A stretch of DNA of 55,864 bases from PVC group bacterium (GTDB lineage: Bacteria; Verrucomicrobiota; Kiritimatiellia; CAIKKV01): the NCBI GenBank assembly GCA_945898015.1, contig CAMDGM010000022.1:1-55864 (forward strand). Reading direction: 5' to 3'. Position 1 is the first letter of the stretch. Each line of letters opens with the position of its first letter. The notes below the pieces were generated by a model, which was given only the letters and a program-made list of their open reading frames with translations, was not told the origin of the DNA and searched no databases. Position numbers and translations under genes: made by a program. Of this stretch, positions 1-10,600 are shown piece by piece.

Positions 1-998
1 CTCAGGGCCAGGATCGCCATACTGGTGCAGTATTGCGGGTTATTTTCATTGCCCCCGATGGGCCAGGAGCCGTTAGCCGACTGGAGTTTCAGAATCGAGT
101 CGTACAGTGTAGGCGCGAACTCCTCCCATTCCCTGCCGCCGAGCTGGAACATGCCGTTGGCGCTGTAGTAGAGCGCGTAATACCGGAATTCGCCGGCAAA
201 CGGATTCCCCTTCCTGAACCGTTCGGCAATGAACTGACCGGCCTTGAGGGTTACGTCATCACGGTGCCGCCCGGCGAGTTCGAGGCAGAGCAGGCCGATG
301 CCGGTGCGGGAGACTCCCGCACCCCCGCCCGGCTGGTAGGCGAAGCCGCCGTCCGGGGTTCGGCAGCGCAGGATGAACTTGACGGCCTTTTCAATCGCCT
401 CCTTGGGCACTGGCGCCCCGTTGTTCCGGGCGGACCGCAAGGCCATCAGGGCCCAGCCGGAGTGGGAGATGTCGCTGTCGGCACTGGTGGGCTCATACCG
501 CCAACCGCCGGATTGGGGATCAGCTTTCTTCACATCCTGGGCGGCCAGGATGATGCGGATGGCGCGCGGCAGGACCCCGTCGATCCGTGCCTGACGCTCC
601 GGATCGACCATACCGGAAACTTCCGACAGCATGAGCGTCGAGATGTTGTGGCTGTACATCTGGCCGCCGCCACCGATCAGCGCGCCGCTGACGGAGGGCA
701 CGGAAAGAATATAATCAATGCCGCGGTTGATGACGTCCCCATGGGGCGGGAGTCCGGGTGTGTATCCCCGAGCGAGGAAGGCCATGATGGCCAGGGATGT
801 AATGGCGGGGGTGTTGCCGCCGATGGAGCCATTCGGGCTCTGCGAGCGGGCGAGAAAGTCGAGCCCCCGGTCCACGGCTTCGTCGAAGGCGCGCTGGTAT
901 TGGGTATCCTCGATGGCTGCGGTCGGCGCACTGTGGCATGTCAGCGGAAGCAGCAGCGCGACGCCTATCATTCCGATCCAGGCAACGGTCTTCATCAT
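1..998 (-). CDS. Secreted prenyltransferase/squalene-cyclase-like repeat protein (3' end outside window)
   Basis: At least 332 residues, reading from 998 off the left edge. The start overlaps the stop of the preceding gene as ATGA, so translation is probably coupled; a second ATG follows directly. The N-terminus is a short basic/hydrophobic signal peptide (MMKTVAWIGMIGVALLLPLT) followed by a Cys, so it could be a lipoprotein. The body has repeated alpha/alpha-toroid segments typical of the prenyltransferase/squalene oxidase repeat family: GLDFLARSQSPNGSIG, QSGGWRYEP, CRTPDGGFAYQPGG and LQSANGSWP. No squalene-cyclase catalytic DXDD motif is visible in the part present. Known relatives in planctomycetes and verrucomicrobia are uncharacterised envelope proteins encoded with MoxR/vWA genes. 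The role is inferred to be extracytoplasmic, probably not terpene cyclisation. Confidence 0.85.
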   Translation of the reverse strand, partial: MMKTVAWIGMIGVALLLPLTCHSAPTAAIEDTQYQRAFDEAVDRGLDFLARSQSPNGSIGGNTPAITSLAIMAFLARGYTPGLPPHGDVINRGIDYILSVPSVSGALIGGGGQMYSHNISTLMLSEVSGMVDPERQARIDGVLPRAIRIILAAQDVKKADPQSGGWRYEPTSADSDISHSGWALMALRSARNNGAPVPKEAIEKAVKFILRCRTPDGGFAYQPGGGAGVSRTGIGLLCLELAGRHRDDVTLKAGQFIAERFRKGNPFAGEFRYYALYYSANGMFQLGGREWEEFAPTLYDSILKLQSANGSWPIGGNENNPQYCTSMAILAL

Positions 999-3900
999 TC
1001 CTCTCCTCCATGGCCCGAGACTTCGCGGAAGTAGCGCTTGATGAGGGGCCGGTATTCCTCGGGCCCCTCGCTGCCCGACGCCTGCAGGACATCATCCTTC
1101 AGGTCGCCGTGGAGTTGGAGCCAATCCTGTAATTTCATTCCGAACCGCCGGGCGAAAGAGGGCACATCCTCGGACGCCTGGGCTTCTTCGTTTTGCCCGC
1201 TGCCTCCGCCGGACGGGGGCGTCTGCAGGGCGGGCGGGCGGGGGGTCGCCCCCAGGGCTTGCGCGGCGACGGCGGCCTGATCGGCGGCTTGCGCCAATTG
1301 CGAGGCGGCCTGCGCGGCCCTGGCGGCCTGTTGGCTTGCGGCGGCTTGCCGGGCGGTCTCATACGCCTTGGCAAGCGTTTCCCGGGCCGCCGGTGAGGCT
1401 GGCGGCGGGGTTGGCCGGCCGGCCATCGGAGAGGTGGCGGCGGGAGGCCCCATGGCTTGGGCTGCATTTTGCAGACTGCGGGCCGCCTGCATCAGGCTTT
1501 GCGCGGTGCCTAGCTGGGCCTGCCGGGTTCGTTCACCCGCCTGCTGTGCGCTTTGGGCGGGGGCGGGTGTGCCGGGTTGAGAGGGCGGCTTGCCTGACGT
1601 CTCGCCCTGGCTGGCGAGCTGCTGCATCTGTTCGGCGGCCTGACCGGCCGACTGTGCCGCCTGCGCCATCTCTCGCGCGGCCTGATTGGCCTGGGGTGCG
1701 GCCTGCGTGCGGGCGAGCACCTGATCAGTCCCGGCGCGGACCACGTTGGCATCCTGGGCCAGCGCGTCGATCTGGCGGCTCAGTCCGGCTTGTTGTCCCT
1801 GCAAGGCTTCGAGCGGGCGATTGGCGGCGAGGGCGTTCAGCTGTTGGTCCAGTTGATCCTGCCGGGTGGTCAGGTCGTCGGCGCGCTGCGCCAATGCGGC
1901 CCGTTCCGCTTGTTCCGCGAGGGGTGCCGGTGCGGCGGTGGGCCCAGCGGCCGCATGCAGCGTGTCGGCGAGTTGACCAAGATTCCGGCGAGCTTCCTGC
2001 GTCGAGGTTTGGGCCTGTGGCAGAGTACCTTTACCCAACTCGGCGGCAGCCTGTCCGGCGGACTCGGCGGCCTGGGTTGCCTGGGCTTCAGCCTGGGAGG
2101 GTGGCGTGGTTACCCCGTTGAGCTCGCGGGCCAATTCGGCGGCATCGGCGGCCAGGGCTTGTTGCTGTTTCGCGAGTTGTTCCGAAAGAGAGGCGCTGAT
2201 TGCGTTTTGGGCCTGATCGTTTTCCGCCAGAAGCCCGGCGGCCTTACGGCTCAAGTCCTCTTGCTGTGCCGCCAGATTGGATAGCTGGAGGGCCTCGAGC
2301 CGGTCTTGTGCCAGATTGGCGGAGGTATTCGCCTTGCCGGCTTCCTCGACGGCCTGCCTTGCCTTTTCGACGGTATCCTGTGCTGCTTGTCGGGCCTTCA
2401 GGCGGGCCTGGGTTACGTCCTGCGGGGCTGCGGGTGCGGCGGTCTGTTTAGCGGCTAGTTGAGTTGCCTGCTGGGCAGCCTGCTGGGCGGCCTGTTGGCT
2501 CTGCTGAGCCGCCTGGGCAGCCTGCCTGGCCTGCTGCGCGGCTTGCCGGCTTTGCTGAGCGGCCTGTTGGGACTGTTTAGCTGTCTGTTGGGAAGCGGCG
2601 CTGTTCTGTTGAGCCGCCTGGGCGGCCTGCCGGGCCGCTTGGGCCTGACTGGATTTTCCCGCCGCATCGGATTTTCCGCTATTGGGCTGCGACGGCTGGG
2701 CGGCCTGCTCCGCGGCTTGTGCCGCCTGCTGGGCTTTCTGTTGGGCCGCCGCCGCTTGCTGGGCTGCTTTTTGGGCGGAGGTCTCCGCCTTCTGGGCTGC
2801 CTGCTCGGCTTGCTGCGCGGCCTGTTGGGCGATTTTTGAAGCGTCCTGCGCCTGCTGTGCGGCTTGTTGGGCTTCACTGGCGATTGCCGGCGCATGGGGC
2901 TTGGGTCCGATGGCGGACTTGGCCTGCGCGGCGATGGCCTTGGCCTGTTCGGCCTTGTCTCCGGCCTGTTGGGCCGCCTGTTCGGCGTTCTGTGCCTGAC
3001 GATTATCATCCGCCTGGGTCGCCTGTTTTCCGGCTTCGGCCGCTTCCTTGGCGGCCTGTCCGGCGTCGGTGGTCAATTTCTGTGCGGCGTCGGCCAGGGC
3101 CTGATCGGCTTGCTTGGCTTTCGGATCATGATTTCGGGCCGGATCATTCTGGTTGTTTTGCCGGGCCTGTTCAACACGGCGTTGTGCCTCAGCGGCGGAT
3201 TGAGCCGTTGCTTGTGCCGCTTTTTGGGCGGCGACGGCGGCCTGCTCCGCAGCTTTCTGGGCGGCTCGGGCGGATTCCCGGGACTTTTCAATCGCGGCCA
3301 ACCCCGCCTTCTCGGCTTCGGCTCCGGGCTTTTGACCCGATTGCGGATCAGAAGCGGTGGAGGCGGCCTGCTGTGCTTTCTGAGCCGACTGCTCGGCGGC
3401 TTGTTTGGCCTGTTGGGCGGACTGCCGGGTTTGCTCGGCGGCTTGTTGGGTCTCTTGAAGTGCTTTTTGGGCGGCGGCTTCGCTTTGCTGGGCGTCCGTC
3501 GCGGCCTGCTGGGTTTCCTGGGCCCGGCGTGTTGCCTGGGGCGCATCGGGCTTGTCGCGGCTCGGTTGGGCGTCTTTGGCCGCCTGCTCGGCGGCTTGGC
3601 GGGCTGCCTCCGCCTGTTGGGCGGTCTGGCGGGCATTGTCTTCCGCTTTCCGTGAAGCCTGCTGGGCGGCCTGAACGGCCTGCTCGGCGAGCCGGGCCGA
3701 TTCCTGCGCCTGATGCGCAGCGTGTTGGGTTTCGCTGGCGATGGAGGCGGCGTCGGGTTTAGGCCCGGTGTCCTGAGGCATTTTGGCCGCCGCCGGTTCG
3801 GGGTTCTGGTCCGGTTGAGGCGTTTGTTTTTCGGGATCTGCCGCTTCCCTGGCGGCCTGCCGGGCCTGTTGGGCGAGTTTCTGCGCGGCGTCGGCCAGAG

Positions 3901-6900
3901 CTTGGATCCGGTTGGCTTCTTCACGGGCGGCCTTGGATTTCCGGCCGGTGCTTTGGGCGAGTTCTTTCTGTCCGGTTTTCCAGGCCTGCTCGGCGAGGTG
4001 CCGGGCCTCGGCGGCTTGCTCGGTCAGGGCCTCGGCTGCCTTCTGAACGGTGGCGGCGGCTTGTTCCGCCTTGGCGGCTTGCTGGGAAGCCTGTTGGACA
4101 GCTTGTGCGGCGCGCTCCCGTGGGGATGGCGGCGCATGGGCTGCCTGATCGGCCTGTCGCGCCTGGTCCTCGGCCCGTCGCGCGGCTTGTTGGGCCGCCA
4201 AGGCGGCCGTTTCGGCTGTCCGGGCATTTTCCCGGGCCTGGTCCGGCGATGCTTCGGCCAGGGATTTTTCGGCGGCCTGTTGCGCGGTGCGGGCTTCCTG
4301 GCGCGCCTGCAGGGCTTCCTGACGCGACGCCGCCGCGGCCTCGTCCGCCGCTTTGGCCCGCGCTTTGGACTCAGCGGCTATGTTTTTCGCCGCTTCAACA
4401 TTTTGTGGAGTGGCTCCACTCGCGGGGGTTTGGGCAGCCCGTTTGTCGGCTGCTTCGGCATCCTGCCGGGCCTGTTCGGTCGTTGTTCCGGCTTTCAGGG
4501 AGGACAGGGCCGCCTCGCGGGCGGCCTCGAGCGCCCGTTCCTCGGCTTGAACGGCACGGTCCTGCGGGGAGCCGCGATCCACGCTTTTCCGGGCCGCCTG
4601 ATGAGCTGCGGTGAGGGCGTCTTCCGCGAGTTGTTCGACCTGTTGCGCGGTGCGGACGGCCTGTGCGGCCGCCTCCCGGCGGTTGGGCTCAGGCTGGTCC
4701 TGGCGGACCGCCTGCTCCGCCGCCTGTCGGACTTCAGCCGTCGCCCGCTTGGCCTGACTGGCGGACATTTCCGCCATCTGACTCCATTGCTTTGCCTCCT
4801 GGGCGGCCTGTCGGCTTTCCTCAGCCTGCTCGTTCAATTTCTTGACGAGCTCCGGTTGCTTGGCCGCGTCCGCCCGTTTGACCAGGGCGGCGTCGGTGCC
4901 GGCGATTTTCTGCGCGCGTTCGGCCGATTGTTCCGCACGTTCGGCTGCCTGGCGGGCCAGTTTCAGTCCGTCGTCGGCATGCTGCAGCGCCTCGGTGGCC
5001 GTCTGGCGGGAATCATTCTTTGTCGGAGCCACGGCATCCTGTGCCGCCGGGACAGGTGCTTCAAGGATCTGGCCCGCTTCCTGGCGCAGGGCGTCAGCCA
5101 CTCTGGCCTGGGTTCGCAGGGCCTGCCCGGTATCTCCGGCGGCGAGTTCCTTCGCGGCTTGCTGCATGGGTGGGTTCTGAGGGGCGGACCGCGGTTCCTG
5201 TCGGGCGAGGGTTGCCAGTTGGTCCTGCTGGGTGGCGAGTTCGCGCCATTTTTGTTTCTGGCTCTGGAGAAAATCCGTCTGTTGCCGGGTCAAGGCGGCG
5301 AGCTCGTTTTGACGGGCCGCCAACGCGGCCGCCTGACTGGCGGCTTGAACGGTAAGATTGCTCATGGCGGCGGCCACCTGTTCCGGTGTTCCGGGCGTTT
5401 CCCTGGCCATGGCGGCGAGTTGATCCGCCACCTGGTTTTGAGCCTTCAGCCAGGCGTTCGAGGCGGCCGCCGTCCGGGCCACGGCCACGGTTTGGGTGGA
5501 CGGCGGGGGGCTGTCCTGTTCCAATGCCTGTTTCGCTTGGGCCAGAGCGGTTTGTTTGTCTGTTAACCGGTCCAATTCCACGGCGCGTCGGACGGCGGCG
5601 CGGGTGATCTCGTGATCCTGAAGGGCGTGTTCGAGGGCCTGCAGGGAGGTGCCGATTTCCTCCGTCACCTGGCTGTTGAGGGCTGTTCGCTCGGCGGGGC
5701 TGTCGACCAGTCTGAGCTGTCCGGTCAGATTTTCAGCCTTGCTGACATGGTTGTCGGCGAGGGCGGTGAGATTGGTGGCGAGTGCCGCGAAGAAACCCCG
5801 GTCGAGATCCGTGGCGATGTCGCGCAGGGAATTGTCGGCGGCGGCCAGTGAATCCTGCAGGAGGTCAATCTTTTTGGCCGTATCGGAGGTGAGGGCCGGC
5901 TGTTGTTTGAGGGGCGTGTCGAGGGCGCGGGCCTGATCGCGGGCGGCGGTTAGTTTTTGCTGAATCTGCTTCAGTCCCTGCTGGATGCGATTCTCCTGAC
6001 TGGTGAGGACCTGTTCTTTCCAGGAGGCTGCCTGCTCATCCAGTATAATGGTAAAGGTGTCCGAGTTTCCGGACTGGGGACCCTTGAGAGACCCCGGCAG
6101 GTTATCCGTTGCTCGCAGGCGGAAGGCCACGCGTGGCGCGGCGGCGAAAATCGGATCGTCCAGCGCGATCGGCGATTCGCCCTGCATCGCCTTGACACCC
6201 TGTCCCGCCTGGGCGGGCAACGGCAGGGGGCGGATCACCTCGTTGGAGGTTCCGGCGATGGTGAAAATCATGGCCACGCCGGTCAGGCCCAAATCATCCT
6301 CGGCGGAATAGTTGACCGTGAGGCGGGCGTCGCGGTTTAAGCGAATTTCCCGCTGGCGGAGATTAATGACGGCGGCCACGGGCGGATGGTCCGGGATGGA
6401 CTGGATGGCGTATTCGAAAGGGGCATTACTGAGCCCGATCTCGTCGGTCAGGATCAGGGTCCAGCTTCCGTTAAGACGCGCCGGCAGCGTCAGGGGGAAA
6501 TCGTAGAATAATCCTTCCTCGGCGGTCCGGGCGACGCCCTGAATGGCGTTGGTTGAGGATGGCGTCGTGATGAGCATGGCTGCGGTCACCGCCGGCTTGG
6601 AGACTAGGGCGGAAACGGTGACCTCGGATCCTGCCAGCGCGCGGATCGTGCCGGAACCATCCCGTTCCTGCAGGACCCCGAGCCGGGAGTAGTCCGGATA
6701 TCGGCAGCGCACGTCGAGATGCTCGATGATGGGCGGGATGGCGACCCGGACGGTGAAATATCCGGTCAGGGCGTCTCCGGCGTGGATCCGATAGCGGAAT
6801 CCGGTCAGGATGGGGGGCAGGGTTACGGCAAAGGTCCGGCCGGATAGATTGGTTGACGACGGTTCCTCCGTCATGTCCGTGACGGTTTCGCGGCCCAGCC

Positions 6901-7627
6901 GGTCCAACTGTCGCAGGCGGGCCGAGGTCACGACCGGGCTGGTGGTCCGGATCGAAATCCGCAGGCGCGCGCCGGAGGCGACCAGGGCATCGCCGGGTTC
7001 GACGACCAGGTCGGCGGCCTGCACATTGGGAAGATTCAGGAAGGGGGCGGCGGCCCGGGTCAGCAGGAACTTTGTCTGGCGGGGCTTTACCAGCCAGAGG
7101 GTGGCCAGCACCGTCAGCACGATACCGGCGGTGACGACAAACGGAACGGCGCTGCGGAATGAAATTTCGTGTTTGGGTTTAAGGATGACGGCATCACGGA
7201 CGGCCTCCTCGGTAAGCGCGCCGATCAGCACGTCGGACCCGCGGATGGACGGCATATCCTGGCTGCTGAGAAGTTCGACCACGGAACTGAGCCGTTCCTG
7301 GAGCTCGGGATGATGCGCCTCGATCACCCGGGCAATCCCGGTCAGGGTAAAGGAACGCGCCAGCGGCCGGATGAGGAACCAGAAGAGGGATCCCACTCCG
7401 GCGGAGTAGGCGAGTACGGACATCACCCAGCGGGGCCAGTGGGCCAGAATCGTGAAGCCGGCGTCAATCAGCATGACGACCAGGAACGCCCCGAGCCCGG
7501 CCGCACACGCCGCACACACGCCCCGGATGACAATCAGGTGCCGCGCGCGGCGGATGAGTTGCCGCAGCGTCCGGACGATGGACTCCGGCAGGACGGGGGA
7601 AGGGTTGATTAACGGGGAGGAGTTCAT
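995..7627 (-). CDS. Giant DUF4175-like membrane protein with ~1,500-residue Ala/Gln-rich coiled coil
   Basis: 2,210 residues from the ATG at 7627, which overlaps the upstream TGA by one base (TGATG). Upstream in-frame starts lie inside the preceding gene and were not used. Hydrophobic segments occur at about residues 33-57, 66-87 and 165-188. A periplasmic-type beta-rich region follows to about residue 520. From about 540 almost to the C-terminus the chain is dominated by Ala, Gln, Glu, Lys and Arg in heptad-like spacing (QAAQQAQ, AEQAAQKA, ARQAAEQA). The N-terminal part resembles DUF4175 proteins found in MoxR/BatA clusters. The C-terminal 60 residues are ordinary and acidic (RRFGMKLQDWLQLHG). 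It is probably anchored in the inner membrane with a very long coiled coil in the periplasm. The repeat length is unusual and could vary between strains. Confidence 0.85.
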   Translation of the reverse strand: MNSSPLINPSPVLPESIVRTLRQLIRRARHLIVIRGVCAACAAGLGAFLVVMLIDAGFTILAHWPRWVMSVLAYSAGVGSLFWFLIRPLARSFTLTGIARVIEAHHPELQERLSSVVELLSSQDMPSIRGSDVLIGALTEEAVRDAVILKPKHEISFRSAVPFVVTAGIVLTVLATLWLVKPRQTKFLLTRAAAPFLNLPNVQAADLVVEPGDALVASGARLRISIRTTSPVVTSARLRQLDRLGRETVTDMTEEPSSTNLSGRTFAVTLPPILTGFRYRIHAGDALTGYFTVRVAIPPIIEHLDVRCRYPDYSRLGVLQERDGSGTIRALAGSEVTVSALVSKPAVTAAMLITTPSSTNAIQGVARTAEEGLFYDFPLTLPARLNGSWTLILTDEIGLSNAPFEYAIQSIPDHPPVAAVINLRQREIRLNRDARLTVNYSAEDDLGLTGVAMIFTIAGTSNEVIRPLPLPAQAGQGVKAMQGESPIALDDPIFAAAPRVAFRLRATDNLPGSLKGPQSGNSDTFTIILDEQAASWKEQVLTSQENRIQQGLKQIQQKLTAARDQARALDTPLKQQPALTSDTAKKIDLLQDSLAAADNSLRDIATDLDRGFFAALATNLTALADNHVSKAENLTGQLRLVDSPAERTALNSQVTEEIGTSLQALEHALQDHEITRAAVRRAVELDRLTDKQTALAQAKQALEQDSPPPSTQTVAVARTAAASNAWLKAQNQVADQLAAMARETPGTPEQVAAAMSNLTVQAASQAAALAARQNELAALTRQQTDFLQSQKQKWRELATQQDQLATLARQEPRSAPQNPPMQQAAKELAAGDTGQALRTQARVADALRQEAGQILEAPVPAAQDAVAPTKNDSRQTATEALQHADDGLKLARQAAERAEQSAERAQKIAGTDAALVKRADAAKQPELVKKLNEQAEESRQAAQEAKQWSQMAEMSASQAKRATAEVRQAAEQAVRQDQPEPNRREAAAQAVRTAQQVEQLAEDALTAAHQAARKSVDRGSPQDRAVQAEERALEAAREAALSSLKAGTTTEQARQDAEAADKRAAQTPASGATPQNVEAAKNIAAESKARAKAADEAAAASRQEALQARQEARTAQQAAEKSLAEASPDQARENARTAETAALAAQQAARRAEDQARQADQAAHAPPSPRERAAQAVQQASQQAAKAEQAAATVQKAAEALTEQAAEARHLAEQAWKTGQKELAQSTGRKSKAAREEANRIQALADAAQKLAQQARQAAREAADPEKQTPQPDQNPEPAAAKMPQDTGPKPDAASIASETQHAAHQAQESARLAEQAVQAAQQASRKAEDNARQTAQQAEAARQAAEQAAKDAQPSRDKPDAPQATRRAQETQQAATDAQQSEAAAQKALQETQQAAEQTRQSAQQAKQAAEQSAQKAQQAASTASDPQSGQKPGAEAEKAGLAAIEKSRESARAAQKAAEQAAVAAQKAAQATAQSAAEAQRRVEQARQNNQNDPARNHDPKAKQADQALADAAQKLTTDAGQAAKEAAEAGKQATQADDNRQAQNAEQAAQQAGDKAEQAKAIAAQAKSAIGPKPHAPAIASEAQQAAQQAQDASKIAQQAAQQAEQAAQKAETSAQKAAQQAAAAQQKAQQAAQAAEQAAQPSQPNSGKSDAAGKSSQAQAARQAAQAAQQNSAASQQTAKQSQQAAQQSRQAAQQARQAAQAAQQSQQAAQQAAQQATQLAAKQTAAPAAPQDVTQARLKARQAAQDTVEKARQAVEEAGKANTSANLAQDRLEALQLSNLAAQQEDLSRKAAGLLAENDQAQNAISASLSEQLAKQQQALAADAAELARELNGVTTPPSQAEAQATQAAESAGQAAAELGKGTLPQAQTSTQEARRNLGQLADTLHAAAGPTAAPAPLAEQAERAALAQRADDLTTRQDQLDQQLNALAANRPLEALQGQQAGLSRQIDALAQDANVVRAGTDQVLARTQAAPQANQAAREMAQAAQSAGQAAEQMQQLASQGETSGKPPSQPGTPAPAQSAQQAGERTRQAQLGTAQSLMQAARSLQNAAQAMGPPAATSPMAGRPTPPPASPAARETLAKAYETARQAAASQQAARAAQAASQLAQAADQAAVAAQALGATPRPPALQTPPSGGGSGQNEEAQASEDVPSFARRFGMKLQDWLQLHGDLKDDVLQASGSEGPEEYRPLIKRYFREVSGHGGEE

Positions 7628-10600
7628 CACGGCAACCTCACTCTCTTGCGCAGCATCCATTCGGCAGTCAGTAATGCCAGGATCAGGATGAACCATGGCC
7701 AGGAATCCCACAGGTCGATCTGGTGGCGCTCCGTGAGGGAGACGGTCGCGGGGCCGAGGCGTTCAATCAGGGAATCAAGGTCGGTGGGTTCCAGGACCTT
7801 GCCGGCGGTCAAGGCGGCCACGCTGGTCAGCAGCCCGCGATCCGCCGCCAGTTCGACACGTTCGGAGTCCATCTCAGCGGTGACGGAGAATTCGGCGGAG
7901 ACGGGTTGGGTCAACGGGGCCGCCAATTCCCCAAGATCGGCCTTTTCCAGTTCGACGCGGTAGCGGCCCTCGGGCAGGGCTCCGACATCGGCCGCATAGA
8001 TGCCCGGCGATTCGGGACGGTAGATGAGTTGCCGGCGCAACACCTTCCGGTCCCCTGTCCAGATCGTGACGTGAGGCGCGGCGTTGACGATCGGCATGAA
8101 CCGGGGCGTGGCCAGACGGGCCAGGATGCGCACGGGGCTGCCGACGGCATAGCGAGGGAGGGACGTCCCGATGCGGATCGAAGAGGAGCCGGTGGCGATC
8201 CGGTCGGACGTGGCCCAGCGGAGGATCTGGCCCCAGAACTTGTGGTGGTAGAGGTCGCCCTTCCGGTAGCGAAGCCTCCAGCTGTGGTCGAACCCGAACA
8301 GCAGCACGGACCCGAAACCGGCGTGATGCGTCATCAGGAGCGGGTTGCTCCGCTCGAGTTCCTGTTGCTTGAGAAGTGTCTCGGTATCGGGCACATGGGT
8401 TAGCCCGGTGCTGGCCGGCCGGGGGATGGTGGCATAGGCCAGCACCGACGCCCCTTCCTTGGCGGTCATGAATCCGTGCCGCCAATGAAGGTCGGGCACG
8501 TTATTCCAGGCCGCCAGATTCCGTTCGGCGTCGTCATCGAGTTTCATGAAGACCGTGTTCCGGCCCTCGGCGGTAAGGGTCAGTCGGAACTCCTCCTCGG
8601 GGGCGTTCAGGAGCGGGCGGTTGGAGGGCTTGAAAACCACCGGCAGGATTTCGGTCAGGGGGGTGCGGGCGTAGGCGTGAGGCATATACCGGCTCCCGGC
8701 GAGCACAATCAGCGACCCGCCGCGGTTCAAGACGTACTTCCGGAGGATGCCCAGGTTCTCCTGTCCGAGGTCCTGCGGGTCCACATCGCCCAGGATGATG
8801 ACATCAAACTTCATCCATTCCTCTTCATTCACCGGCAGGAGCGTGGCCTCAACCTCGGTCTGGTCCGGAGCGGCGGAGGCGGCCCGTGGCGTCTGATTGG
8901 TGATGCCGGTGATCTGGTCGGGATGGAAAAGCAGATACTGGAGCCGGACATTGCGATCCCGTTCCATGAAGAGATTTTTCAGATAACGGAATTCCCAGCG
9001 GGGAAATCCGTCAATCAGCAAAACCTTGATCGGGTCGTTGCTCACCAGCACCGGGAGGTTGTAGACGTTGTTGCTGGTATCGACCTCGGATGAAAAGGTC
9101 TGGACCGCCACGCGGTAGGGGTGCAGCCCGTTACTTTTGGGGACATCGGAAAGCAGGAGTTGCCGGCGGAAGGCCGCCGAGTTGGGCGTGACGGTATTGG
9201 AGGCTACCGGATTGACTCCGTCAAAGAGTGTCACCGTGACATTGGTTCCGCACAAGCCATCCAGTTTCAACTCGAGATTGAAGGAGACCCGGTCGTTGGT
9301 GCTGACGGAATCGGGGGCATCGATGGCCGCGACGGCCGCATCCGTGGGAGGCAGGCGGCTGCCGCCTAATACCACGGGGAAGACCGGAACGTGTTGAACG
9401 CCGAGCTTGCGGGCGATGGGTTCAACGGCGCCTGCCGCATTGTGCCGGCCATCGGTTAGCAGGACCATGCCGGCCGTGTGTTCCGGCAGAAGATCGGAGG
9501 AGGCCATCTCGAGGGCGGCGGCGAGATCCGTGCCTTGAAGTTGTTTGAGGGATGCCGATTCTATTTTTTTCGCGGCGTTGGATCTGACCATGTCCTCGAT
9601 CCGCCATTCAGTCGGGAGGGCCCCGAAGGTGTAGAGCCTCACGCCGTAGTCGCGGTCCAGGCGCTCCAACAAGCCGGGCTCGAACGGTTTGCCGTCCGGC
9701 TGGTCGGGGGTTTTCTCCCGCCCCAGAAGAAGACGGCGGGCCAGCTCATCACGGTGGAGGACGGCCACTCCGTCGACGGTTTTGCGGTCCGCCTCGGACA
9801 GCGACCGGTAGAAAGCCTCATCGACGGCCTCGCCTTTCACGGTCAGTCGGGTTTCGCAGTCCGCGAGCGAGGTCCCGACTTTGTACAGCGTTTGCCGGAC
9901 GGTTTCATAGGCGGTGCGGCTGTTGGTGGAAGAGGTCCGCCACTCGTCGGTGAGTTTGATGGCGAGGTCCAGGGCGACCGTCGCGCCGGGGGTCAGTTGA
10001 TCCGCCAAACGGGTGAGGTCGGCCCTGAGGCTGTCCTCCTTTTTCAGAAACGGGGCCGCCGCGGCCGCGCGAAGGGCGCGGCTGGTGTCGGCGACGGTGT
10101 CACGGACCTGCTTGAGGACCTTGCGATGGGAACGCGCATTCCGCTCCAATTGGCCGAGACGGACCGCCGGGTCGGTTTCGGCCAGCGCATTCAACCCGTC
10201 CGTCCGCGCGAGGAGTTCCTGTCCCGCCTCCCTCAGGCTGACGGCCGTCCGGTTGAGTTGGACCGTACGCTGCGCCGCCGGCACAAGAAGGGCTTCGGCC
10301 AGGCGCACCTTCTCGGCAGGGGTCAGGTTGTTGTCGGCGACCTGCATGGAAGAGCTGACGTCCAGCAGAACCACAACGTGCCGCTGGACCTTTCGGAACG
10401 TATCGAAGACCCGCACCGGCTGGCACAACATGAGGACTCCCATCAGCACGATGGCAACCCTTAACGCCGACAGGGCGATTCCGGCCCGCCGTGACACGAG
10501 GCGCCGTTCGATCCGGCCCACGGCGATGACGATCTCGATCAGGACGGCGCCGCCAAGCAGCAGTGGCCAGATCCGCCAGGCAGTGGCAAACACGACGGCA

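Noticed and set aside
3713-5566. Long plus-strand reading frames opposite the giant coiled-coil gene (for example 617 codons)
   Set aside because: Gly/Leu/Arg-rich translations are the antisense of Ala/Gln codons in a GC-rich gene; no domains, and the opposite strand has a coherent operon.
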